The notes under the pieces: generated by a model
Seen by the model: the letters and a program-made list of their open reading frames with translations, nothing else
Databases searched by the model: none
What the model was told of the DNA's origin: nothing
Assembly: GCA_902475415.1 (NCBI GenBank)
Contig: CABRZK010000040.1
Location: forward strand, 1-13,145
DNA: 13,145 bases
From: an uncultured Eubacterium sp.
GTDB taxonomy: Bacteria > Bacillota > Clostridia > Lachnospirales > Lachnospiraceae
Direction: 5' to 3'
Position numbers and translations under genes: made by a program
In this document: in pieces, positions 7,167-13,108 of the stretch
Position numbering within the stretch: position 1 is the first letter of the stretch
How the letters are laid out: each line of letters starts with the position of its first letter

Positions 7167-8984
7167 ATGAACCAGACAAATATAAAAATTGGACAATTAA
7201 GAGATCGCATGAAAGAACTGGGAATCGATGCATACCTGGTTCCGACTGCGGATTTTCATGAATCTGAGTATGTAGGTGAATTCTTTAAATGCCGTCACTT
7301 CCTGACCGGTTTCAACGGAACAGCTGGAACGGCTGTTATCACTATGGACAAAGCCGGACTCTGGACAGACGGAAGATACTTTGTACAGGCAGAAGAGCAG
7401 CTTTCAGGCAGTGAGATCAAATTATACCGCATGGGTGAACCTGAATTCCCGACTCTGGACGAATTTTTAGAGGAGGAGCTTCCGGTTGATGGATGCCTTG
7501 GATTTGACGGCCGGGTTGTAAACTCTGAGCTGGGGTATGGTCTTCAGAACTTACTGCAGGAAAAAAATGTAACAATCAACTGCAGTAAGGATCTGGTAGG
7601 TGAGATCTGGACTTCCCGTCCGGCTATGTCCTGCGAGCCTATCTGGAGCCTGGATGTAAAATATGCCGGAAAGAGTACCGTAGAGAAACTTTCAGATCTT
7701 CGTGATGCCATGAAGAAAAATAAAGCACAGATTCATCTGATGACGGCTCTGGATGAAATCGCATGGTTATTCAACCTTCGTGGAAACGATATTGTAAATA
7801 ACCCGGTATTTCTGTCCTATGCACTTATTACACAGGATGAAGCCTATTTATACGTACAGAAAGAAGCTATCAAAGAAGATACTAAGATGGGAAAAGAGGT
7901 TTGTGCGGCTTTAGCTGAGGCAAAGGTTCAGGTAAAAGAGTATGCGGAATTCTTACAGGATGTGGCAGCCCTGAAGAATGAGAAGATTCTTCTGGAACGC
8001 AAGAAAGCAAGCTTTGCTGTATGCGAGAGCATTGATGCTTCCTGCCGTATTATAGACGAGATGAATCCTTGTGCGACCATGAAGGCTGTTAAGAATGCGA
8101 CCGAGAGCGAAAATATGCGTAGGGCCCATTTAAAAGATGGCATTGCTGTTACCAAGTTTATGTACTGGCTGAAGCATACCATCGGAACCTGCGATATGAC
8201 AGAGATGACAGCGGCTCATAAAATTGAAGAACTTCGAGCAGAGCAGGGCAACTATATCGAGCCAAGTTTCGTAACCATTGCCGCTTACAAGGAAAATGCA
8301 GCAATGTGCCATTATCATCCAAGCGATGAGGTATGCAAGAAATTAAAACCGGAAGGTCTTCTGCTGGTAGATTCCGGCGGACAGTATTTAGAGGGAACTA
8401 CTGATATCACAAGAACCTATGCATTAGGACCTCTGACCGAGAAGGAAAAAGAGTACTACACAATCGTAGCAGCCGCTATGCTGAAGGTATCAACCATGAA
8501 GTTCCTTCACGGCTGCCGGGGAATCAACTTAGACTACACCATCCGTGAAGCATTCTGGAAACGTGGTCTTGATTTTGCACATGGTACCGGACATGGTGTT
8601 GGATATCTTTCTAACGTACATGAGAGACCGAACGGACTGCGCTGGAAGGTTGTTCCGGAGCGTCAGGACAGTGCTGTGATTGAGCCGGGCATGATCTGCT
8701 CCGATGAGCCGGGTCTGTACTTTGCTGGCGATTTCGGAACCAGAACAGAGAACCTGATCTTATGTGTCGAGGATGAGAAAAATGAGTACGGACAGTTCCT
8801 GAAGTTCGAATTCCTGACCAAGGCGCCGATTGACTTAGAGGCACTGGATACACGTTTCATGGATGACGCGGATATCGAGCGCTTAAATACATACCATAAA
8901 GACGTATACGAAACCATTTCTCCGTATATGAATGACGAAGAAAAAGAGTGGTTAAAACACGTAACAAGAGAAATTTCAAGATAA
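7167..8984 (+). CDS. M24B metallopeptidase, Xaa-Pro aminopeptidase (aminopeptidase P) family
   Basis: Cytoplasmic dinuclear-metal aminopeptidase expected to remove N-terminal residues preceding proline. The protein has 605 aa, the long three-domain form seen in eukaryotic XPNPEP1 rather than the roughly 440-aa E. coli PepP form. ATG 7167 follows AAGGAGG (7155-7161) by five bases; an upstream in-frame ATG at 7095 lies in the hairpin and lacks a ribosome site. Two creatinase-like N-terminal domains come first (about 1-310; VPTADFHESEY at 25-35, GLWTDGRYF at 64-72), then the pita-bread catalytic domain. The metal ligands appear intact: Asp402 (VDSGGQY), Asp413 (TTDITRT), His476 (HGTGHGVG), Glu514 (SDEPGLY) and Glu528 (TRTENL). 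His485 is a conserved extra histidine. It sits 127 nt after the AbgT-type transporter, suggesting hydrolysis of the imported substrate. Substrate identity, Xaa-Pro or otherwise, is inferred. Confidence 0.94.
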   Translation: MNQTNIKIGQLRDRMKELGIDAYLVPTADFHESEYVGEFFKCRHFLTGFNGTAGTAVITMDKAGLWTDGRYFVQAEEQLSGSEIKLYRMGEPEFPTLDEFLEEELPVDGCLGFDGRVVNSELGYGLQNLLQEKNVTINCSKDLVGEIWTSRPAMSCEPIWSLDVKYAGKSTVEKLSDLRDAMKKNKAQIHLMTALDEIAWLFNLRGNDIVNNPVFLSYALITQDEAYLYVQKEAIKEDTKMGKEVCAALAEAKVQVKEYAEFLQDVAALKNEKILLERKKASFAVCESIDASCRIIDEMNPCATMKAVKNATESENMRRAHLKDGIAVTKFMYWLKHTIGTCDMTEMTAAHKIEELRAEQGNYIEPSFVTIAAYKENAAMCHYHPSDEVCKKLKPEGLLLVDSGGQYLEGTTDITRTYALGPLTEKEKEYYTIVAAAMLKVSTMKFLHGCRGINLDYTIREAFWKRGLDFAHGTGHGVGYLSNVHERPNGLRWKVVPERQDSAVIEPGMICSDEPGLYFAGDFGTRTENLILCVEDEKNEYGQFLKFEFLTKAPIDLEALDTRFMDDADIERLNTYHKDVYETISPYMNDEEKEWLKHVTREISR

Positions 8985-8989
8985 TATGA

Positions 8990-9060
8990 TGTTACAGTTT
9001 AGCCATGCGCTGGTTTGAATGAATATGGAAACAAGAAGATGTCATGGCTGAACTGTAACA
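8990..9060. repeat. Long hairpin whose right arm is the gyrA-end repeat
   Basis: TGTTACAGTTTAGCCATG (8990-9007) pairs with CATGGCTGAACTGTAACA (9043-9060) over 18 bp with one T-G pair, around a 35-nt loop. It begins six bases past the peptidase stop. No T-run follows, so it is not a standard terminator. The left arm is a third, inverted, slightly diverged copy of part of the gyrA 3' end. Confidence 0.8.
9035..9059 (+). repeat. 25-bp direct repeat, copy B (gyrA 3'-end duplicate)
   Basis: This is identical over 25 bases to 4106-4130, in the same orientation and including the gyrA stop codon. It lies 50 nt downstream of the M24 peptidase stop in non-coding sequence. The bases before and after differ from those around gyrA, apart from weak gapped similarity upstream. 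It may be an attachment-site copy or a dispersed repeat. Confidence 0.9.
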
Positions 9061-9064
9061 ATAT

Positions 9065-9192
9065 AATACCTCCTGAATAGATAAGTAGAACGTCCGTGAG
9101 ACTTGGCGCGTGATTCTGGTCAGCAAAGCTGGCATATTCCTATCAGAATCACTGCGCATGAGATCAAAATCTATTCAGGGGGTATTTTTATT
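9065..9192 (+). terminator. Branched long hairpin with T-run (terminator-like structured element)
   Basis: The outer stem has 18 bp: AATACCTCCTGAATAGAT (9065-9082) with ATCTATTCAGGGGGTATT (9169-9186), one T-G pair. Inside, 9106-9118 pairs with 9144-9157 (GCGC, then GTGATTCTG with its complement) with one bulged T at 9153. A further GTCAGC-AAA-GCTGGC tip lies at 9119-9133. TTTTT runs from 9185 to 9189. ATCTATTCAG occurs again at 9195-9204 and could compete for the left arm. The simplest reading is termination of peptidase transcripts, but the size and branching suit a repeat element or structured RNA too. Confidence 0.7.
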
Positions 9193-9210
9193 ACATCTAT
9201 TCAGAAATGA

Positions 9211-9239
9211 TTGCAAGATTATTTAATTTCTATTATGAT
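9211..9239 (+). promoter_or_regulatory. Promoter of the fumarase operon
   Basis: TTGCAA (9211-9216) and TATGAT (9234-9239) are 17 nt apart in AT-rich sequence. The predicted start near 9246 gives a leader of about 78 nt before the fumarase alpha ATG. No operator-like palindrome was seen near it. Confidence 0.7.
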
Positions 9240-9323
9240 GATATAAGAGTCATTAATGATTAAGAGATGCGGTTCTGTCAGCAGGGGCAGATAAAAATTT
9301 CATGGAAGAAGGGTAGTTTTCAA

Positions 9324-10166
9324 ATGAGAAGAATCAATGTTGAAACCATTACACAGAATATCAAAGAAATGTGCATTGAGGCCAACCATTTTCTGTCACC
9401 GGATATGAAAAAGGTGTTTGATGAGGCGGCAGCGAGTGAAGAATCTCCATTGGGACGTCAGATTTTAGGCCAGCTGGAAGAAAACTTATGTATCGCTGGT
9501 GAGGAGATGATTCCGATCTGCCAGGATACCGGAATGGCAGTTGTGTTTATCAAGGTAGGACAGGATGTACATCTGATCGGCGGTTCTCTGACTGATGCTA
9601 TCAATGAGGGCGTGCGCCAGGGATATGTAGACGGATATCTCCGTAAATCCGTGGTTAAGGATCCGATTTACCGTGAGAATACGAAGGATAATACACCGGC
9701 TATCATTCATTATGAGATCGTAGAGGGTGAGCAGGTAGAGATCACGGTGGCTCCGAAGGGATTTGGAAGTGAAAATATGAGCCGTGTGTTCATGCTGAAA
9801 CCGGCAGATGGAATTGAAGGAGTCAAGGATACTATTCTGACAGCGGTGCGGGATGCGGGACCGAATGCCTGTCCTCCGATGGTAGTAGGCGTTGGAATCG
9901 GTGGAACCTTTGAAAAGTGTGCAGAGATGGCGAAGCACGCGCTGACCAGAAATCTGGAAGAGGAATCACCGGTTGAGTATGTGCGTGATCTGGAAAAAGA
10001 AATGCTTGAAAAGATCAATAACCTTGGGATCGGTCCTGGCGGATTAGGCGGACGGACAACCGCCCTGGCTGTCAATATTGAAACCTACCCGACCCATATT
10101 GCAGGGCTGCCGGTAGGCATCAATATCTGCTGTCATGTAAATCGTCATGCGCACAGAGTGATTTGA
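9324..10166 (+). CDS. Class I fumarate hydratase, alpha subunit (FumA/TtdA N-terminal family)
   Basis: Iron-sulfur hydro-lyase subunit, 280 aa, the usual size for the separate alpha chain. With the beta subunit it should interconvert fumarate and L-malate in the cytoplasm, using an oxygen-sensitive 4Fe-4S cluster held by three cysteines. Candidates are Cys66 (ICQDTG), Cys183 (GPNACPP) and Cys269 or Cys270 (ICCHVNRH). GGLGGRTTALAV (239-250) is a conserved family segment. ATG 9324 is chosen because AAGGG (9309-9313) lies 10 nt upstream and MRRINVETIT matches the usual family beginning; the in-frame ATG at 9267 would add 19 atypical residues. It has its own promoter at 9211-9239, with the beta gene downstream. 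L-tartrate dehydratase alpha is related and cannot be excluded by motif alone. Confidence 0.93.
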   Translation: MRRINVETITQNIKEMCIEANHFLSPDMKKVFDEAAASEESPLGRQILGQLEENLCIAGEEMIPICQDTGMAVVFIKVGQDVHLIGGSLTDAINEGVRQGYVDGYLRKSVVKDPIYRENTKDNTPAIIHYEIVEGEQVEITVAPKGFGSENMSRVFMLKPADGIEGVKDTILTAVRDAGPNACPPMVVGVGIGGTFEKCAEMAKHALTRNLEEESPVEYVRDLEKEMLEKINNLGIGPGGLGGRTTALAVNIETYPTHIAGLPVGINICCHVNRHAHRVI

Positions 10167-10178
10167 TGAATATTTTTA

Positions 10179-10210
10179 GGATTGCGGAAGTGCGAAGCAC
10201 ATAGCAATCC
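10179..10210 (+). repeat. GGATTGC hairpin repeat, copy 1 (between fumarase genes)
   Basis: GGATTGC (10179-10185) pairs with GCAATCC (10204-10210), and GTGC-GAA-GCAC (10190-10200) forms an inner stem-loop. The minus strand of 12878-12914 has the same architecture and near-identical arm and inner-stem sequence. Both copies lie in the leader of a gene on the sense strand, which suggests a REP-like dispersed hairpin. Confidence 0.65.
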
Positions 10211-10266
10211 GGTATCAAAAGGGGAAAAATCTCTTGTGACCCAAACATCATTTGATAGTATAAAGA

Positions 10267-10313
10267 ATGTACTCTCGGAGTTTTTCCTGCACAAAAAGAT
10301 ACCGAGAGTACAT
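10267..10313 (+). other. Perfect 12-bp hairpin just before fumarase beta
   Basis: ATGTACTCTCGG (10267-10278) pairs perfectly with CCGAGAGTACAT (10302-10313), and TTTTT (10281-10285) can pair with AAAAA (10293-10297) inside. It ends 11 nt before the beta-subunit ribosome site GGAGG (10325-10329). There is no trailing T-run. It is likely an mRNA-stability, cleavage or translation-affecting structure. Confidence 0.65.
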
Positions 10314-10334
10314 AAGATAGATTTGGAGGAAAAT

Positions 10335-10883
10335 ATGGATAGAACAATCACAGCTCCAATTGACAGGGAGACATTAAAAAGCCTGCATGCAGGTGATTAT
10401 GTATATATAAGCGGAACCATCTATACGGCACGTGATGCAGCTCATAAGCGCATGATAGAGACGCTGGATGAAGGAAGAGAACTTCCACTTGATCTGAAAG
10501 ATAATGTAATTTATTATATGGGACCGTCACCGGCCAGAGAGGGCCGTCCGATTGGTTCTGCAGGTCCGACCACAGCCAGCCGTATGGATAAATATACTCC
10601 GAGACTTCTGGATCTCGGCATGGGAGCCATGATCGGAAAAGGAAAGAGAAGCCAGGCAGTCATCGATGCCATCGTTCGCAATGGTGCCGTTTATTTTGCG
10701 GCAGTGGGCGGAGCCGGAGCAATTCTTTCAAAGTGCATTAAGGAATCGGAAGTGATTGCATACGATGATCTGGGAACAGAGGCGATCCGAAAATTGACGG
10801 TAGAAAATATGCCTATGATTGTGGTAATTGATTCCGAAGGAAACAATCTTTACGAGACCGCAGTAAAGGAATATCAGAGATAG
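10335..10883 (+). CDS. Class I fumarate hydratase, beta subunit (FumB/TtdB C-terminal family)
   Basis: Catalytic partner of the alpha subunit, 182 aa, typical for a separate beta chain. The start at 10335 follows GGAGG (10325-10329) by five bases and gives MDRTITAPID, a normal family beginning. The same frame stays open to an ATG at 10182, but those 51 codons cross hairpins and look non-coding. Conserved segments are GDYVYISGTIYTARDAAHKR (20-39), GPSPA (63-67), IGSAGPTTASRMD (73-85), MIGKGKRS (99-106), the glycine-rich AAVGGAGAILSK (122-133) and DLGTEAIRKLTVENMP (145-160). It is expected to form the active heteromer with the gene at 9324. The 168-nt gap from alpha is long for such tightly paired subunits. 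A tartrate dehydratase beta subunit is the main alternative. Confidence 0.93.
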   Translation: MDRTITAPIDRETLKSLHAGDYVYISGTIYTARDAAHKRMIETLDEGRELPLDLKDNVIYYMGPSPAREGRPIGSAGPTTASRMDKYTPRLLDLGMGAMIGKGKRSQAVIDAIVRNGAVYFAAVGGAGAILSKCIKESEVIAYDDLGTEAIRKLTVENMPMIVVIDSEGNNLYETAVKEYQR

Positions 10884-10901
10884 GATAATAAGATATCAGA
10901 T

Positions 10902-10922
10902 GTGGGATGACTCCCATCCCGC
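10902..10922 (+). other. Small GC-rich hairpin after fumarase beta
   Basis: GTGGGATG (10902-10909) pairs with CATCCCGC (10915-10922) around a 5-nt loop, including one T-G pair. It lies 19 nt past the beta stop and has no T-run. It may protect the 3' end upstream of the main terminator. Confidence 0.45.
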
Positions 10923-10955
10923 AGCAAGAATGCAGATGCATTTTTGAGTTTTATG

Positions 10956-10996
10956 AAGAGAGGTTATTGGCTGTTTTGCAAATAACCTCTCTTTTG
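10956..10996. terminator. Rho-independent terminator after the fumarase operon
   Basis: AAGAGAGGTTATT (10956-10968) pairs perfectly with AATAACCTCTCTT (10981-10993) over 13 bp around a 12-nt loop, running into TTTT on the plus strand. It lies between the fumarase beta stop and the 3' end of the convergent carrier gene and may serve both, although the minus-strand T-run is weak. Confidence 0.85.
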
Positions 10997-11011
10997 TCGT
11001 GAAGAATAAAG

Positions 11012-11935
11012 TTATAATTGATAGAGATAAACCATGATTGGCATGGTTATCATACAAAGCAGAGTGGTAATTACGTTAATGGCACCAGCATAGCGAGCAT
11101 CTTTTCCATATACCTGGGCCATCTGCGTGATTGTGGAGGCGGATGGGGTGATTGTGGCTAACAGGGTGACAAGCAGAATTTGTGAACCATTCTCAGCAAA
11201 AGAAGCGAGGCCGCTGAATTTAAGAAGTAAAATTGTCAAAAGCGGTACACCGATGAGTCGCAGAATCGTGACAAGTCCAATATGGGGAAAAGCCAGAATT
11301 TCCTGGGGCGTGGTTCCGGCAATCAGCATTCCTGAGATCAGCATGGCCAAAGGACCAATCATGCTTCCCAGGGAGTGGACAGCGCTGTCCACTGGATCGG
11401 GAAGTGAAATCTGTGCCAAAAATAGAAAAATACCGAATAAAATGGCAATCATATTTGTATTTGTTATGATTTTTTTAAAATCAGGCTTCTTTTCTTCACA
11501 GATCATCATTTTGCCATGACTCCAGAGAAGAAAAAGCTGTACAGAGACGTAGGCGCTGGAATAAATAACCCAGTCTGGTCCTAGAATAGAGGAAACAAGC
11601 GGTATAACAAGATTTCCTGCATTCGAGTAGATGATAGAGGCTTTTTCGACTCCGTTAAGATGAAGAAGAGGTCCTATAAAGTAAAAAAGGACAATCAGGA
11701 TGAGATGGATCAATACAGCAGCAGCCACCGCCAAAAGAAGCCCCTTTAGGATGGAAGGGCTGCAGCTGACCTGAAAAGCAGATAAAATCGAACAGGGGAC
11801 TACGATATAGACAGACAGGCGTGAAAGAATGCGGCTGTCATCTGAGCGGCAAATGCCAGTCTTTACCAAAACAAAGCCTAAAAACATGACGATAAATAAT
11901 GCCGCAATTTTACCAACTAAAATTCCAATGAACAT
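11012..11935 (-). CDS. AEC-family transporter (auxin efflux carrier family)
   Basis: Polytopic membrane carrier, 307 aa, of usual family length with about ten hydrophobic segments in two five-helix halves. AEC signatures are YSNAGNLVIPL (103-113) in the first half, and GPLAMLISG (194-202) and PSASTITQMAQVYGKDARY (264-282) in the second. Bacterial relatives include transporters of malate, malonate and other carboxylates. The ATG at 11935 lies within the last codons of the reductase gene (19-nt overlap), and the only good ribosome site, GAGGAGG (minus strand, 11949-11955), is 13 nt away, longer than ideal, so translational coupling is likely. Its pairing with a hydroxy-acid-type dehydrogenase suggests import or export of that enzyme's substrate or product. 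The specific compound cannot be read from sequence. Confidence 0.88.
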   Translation of the reverse strand: MFIGILVGKIAALFIVMFLGFVLVKTGICRSDDSRILSRLSVYIVVPCSILSAFQVSCSPSILKGLLLAVAAAVLIHLILIVLFYFIGPLLHLNGVEKASIIYSNAGNLVIPLVSSILGPDWVIYSSAYVSVQLFLLWSHGKMMICEEKKPDFKKIITNTNMIAILFGIFLFLAQISLPDPVDSAVHSLGSMIGPLAMLISGMLIAGTTPQEILAFPHIGLVTILRLIGVPLLTILLLKFSGLASFAENGSQILLVTLLATITPSASTITQMAQVYGKDARYAGAINVITTLLCMITMPIMVYLYQL

Positions 11936-12849
11936 AATACGTTTGCTACCTCCTCATAACAGGGCATAGAGACAGAATATTTTTTTGCAAGTCGGAGGGG
12001 CTCCATGACAAGTCCGTCCAGTTCCGATGGTTTTCCTTCCATTATGTCACGCTGCATGGAAGTGGTGGCATCGGCAGATAAGTTGGAAAGAATCTCCAGA
12101 TTTATTTTTACATAGTCTTTTTCAAAGGGATATCCCATGGCAGCAGCCAGAGCGCTGATTTCACGAATCATGGATTTAAATAATTCACGGGCAGGTCCTT
12201 CCTTTTGAAAATCTCCGGCCACGGCATGAAGGTAGACTCCGGAAGCTCCGATAGGGGAGACATAGGAAAATTTCTCCAAAGCATCCCTTTGGATATGGGT
12301 GGATAAAACTCCATCGATACCGCTTTCGCAAAGATCCGATTGAATGGCTGATAAAATCGGAGAAATATAGGAAGGATCCCTGGGACCGAAGACAACCCTT
12401 AAGATAGGACCGTGCTGAACCAGAACACCGGGATGTTCTAAGGATGCAGAAACATAGATGCATCCATCCAGAACGGTACAATCCGGTAATTCTTTCTGCA
12501 CCCTGGCACCGGTTCCATATATATTTAAGATGGGAATAATAATTGTGCGGGGACCAGCGGTCTGTCGGATAAAAGGAAGGACGGAATCAAGGGAATATTC
12601 TTTTACGCATATAAAGATAACCTCCGGAGCCAGGGAAAGAGCACAGGATTCTTCCATGGATAATGCACGAACCTCAAGATGTTCTTCCGTCTGATCCCAG
12701 AGATGACGAATGATGAGACCGTTATTACGCATAGCGTCAAGGTTGGAACCACGGGCAATGAATGTAACATCCTTTCCAGCTTTTGTAAGAGCAGAGCCAA
12801 GAATTCCACCAGTACCGCCGGCTCCCAGGATCATATATTTTAAATTCAT
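11917..12849 (-). CDS. Ketopantoate reductase family (ApbA/PanE-like) NAD(P)-dependent dehydrogenase
   Basis: Cytoplasmic oxidoreductase, 310 aa, normal for the family. The N-terminal Rossmann fold starts with YMILGAGGTGG (5-15), with Arg33 after the second strand, a typical NADPH-phosphate position. LNIYGTG (108-114) corresponds to the family LQNGxG loop. The C-terminal domain has TTSMQRDIMEGKPSELDGL (262-280), retaining the Glu276 expected from E. coli Glu256. The candidate catalytic lysine is Lys193 in EKFSYVSPIG. However, Val197 and Gly201 stand where E. coli PanE has Asn180 and Asn184, so authentic ketopantoate reduction is doubtful. The start is supported by AAAGGAG (minus strand, 12857-12863) seven bases upstream. 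It overlaps the AEC carrier gene by 19 nt, forming a two-gene operon. It is more likely a 2-oxo or 2-hydroxy acid dehydrogenase of unknown substrate. Confidence 0.88.
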   Translation of the reverse strand: MNLKYMILGAGGTGGILGSALTKAGKDVTFIARGSNLDAMRNNGLIIRHLWDQTEEHLEVRALSMEESCALSLAPEVIFICVKEYSLDSVLPFIRQTAGPRTIIIPILNIYGTGARVQKELPDCTVLDGCIYVSASLEHPGVLVQHGPILRVVFGPRDPSYISPILSAIQSDLCESGIDGVLSTHIQRDALEKFSYVSPIGASGVYLHAVAGDFQKEGPARELFKSMIREISALAAAMGYPFEKDYVKINLEILSNLSADATTSMQRDIMEGKPSELDGLVMEPLRLAKKYSVSMPCYEEVANVLCSLEF

Positions 12850-12877
12850 AAAAAAACTCCTTTCTGAATCCTAATCT

Positions 12878-12914
12878 GGATTGCTGCGTGCGATGCGATG
12901 CACTCCTGCAATCC
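12878..12914 (-). repeat. GGATTGC hairpin repeat, copy 2 (leader of the reductase gene)
   Basis: GGATTGC (12878-12884) pairs with GCAATCC (12908-12914), and GTGC (12888-12891) with GCAC (12900-12903) around an 8-nt loop. Read on the minus strand it matches copy 1 at 10179-10210 in arms, inner stem and part of the internal loop. It ends about 29 nt before the reductase ATG and would be transcribed in its leader. Confidence 0.65.
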
Positions 12915-12938
12915 GCCAAAACATCTCGCTAAGTGCTT

Positions 12939-12967
12939 ATAGTATCATATCATAAAATATATTGAAA
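12939..12967 (-). promoter_or_regulatory. Possible promoter of the reductase/AEC operon
   Basis: On the minus strand, TTTCAA (12962-12967) and TACTAT (12939-12944) are separated by 17 nt. Both boxes are imperfect, and TATGAT one step upstream is an alternative -10. The position suits a leader of about 85 nt containing the GGATTGC hairpin. Confidence 0.45.
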
Positions 12968-13018
12968 AATGGTGGTTTAAAGGAAATAAAAAAAAAGAAA
13001 AAACTTGGATAAATTTGC

Positions 13019-13047
13019 TTGACATTTTAAATTTTCTTTGATACAAT
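13019..13047 (+). promoter_or_regulatory. Strong promoter of the tRNA-Ser gene
   Basis: Consensus TTGACA (13019-13024), a 17-nt spacer and TACAAT (13042-13047). Long A-tracts at about 12985-13012 lie just upstream, like an UP element of stable-RNA promoters. Transcription should begin near 13054, about 55 nt before the mature tRNA. Confidence 0.85.
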
Positions 13048-13108
13048 GAGATACGCGTCTGACAAAGAAATGCGTTAAGATGCAATTGAATATTTTTTTT
13101 ATTACTGC

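Noticed and set aside
4131..9034. Integrase or transposase gene inside the repeat-bracketed segment
   Set aside because: All sizeable sense frames there are accounted for by the regulator, transporter and peptidase; no recombinase motif is seen.
9083..9168. Interior of the folded element as a known riboswitch or T-box
   Set aside because: No match to riboswitch or T-box consensus motifs that I recognise, and it lies upstream of the fumarase promoter, not in its transcript.
9267..9323. Upstream ATG extending fumarase alpha by 19 residues
   Set aside because: No ribosome site, and the added residues are unlike the family N-terminus.
10182..10334. In-frame extension of fumarase beta by 51 codons
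   Set aside because: It crosses two hairpins and lacks a good ribosome site; GGAGG plus the normal N-terminus support 10335.
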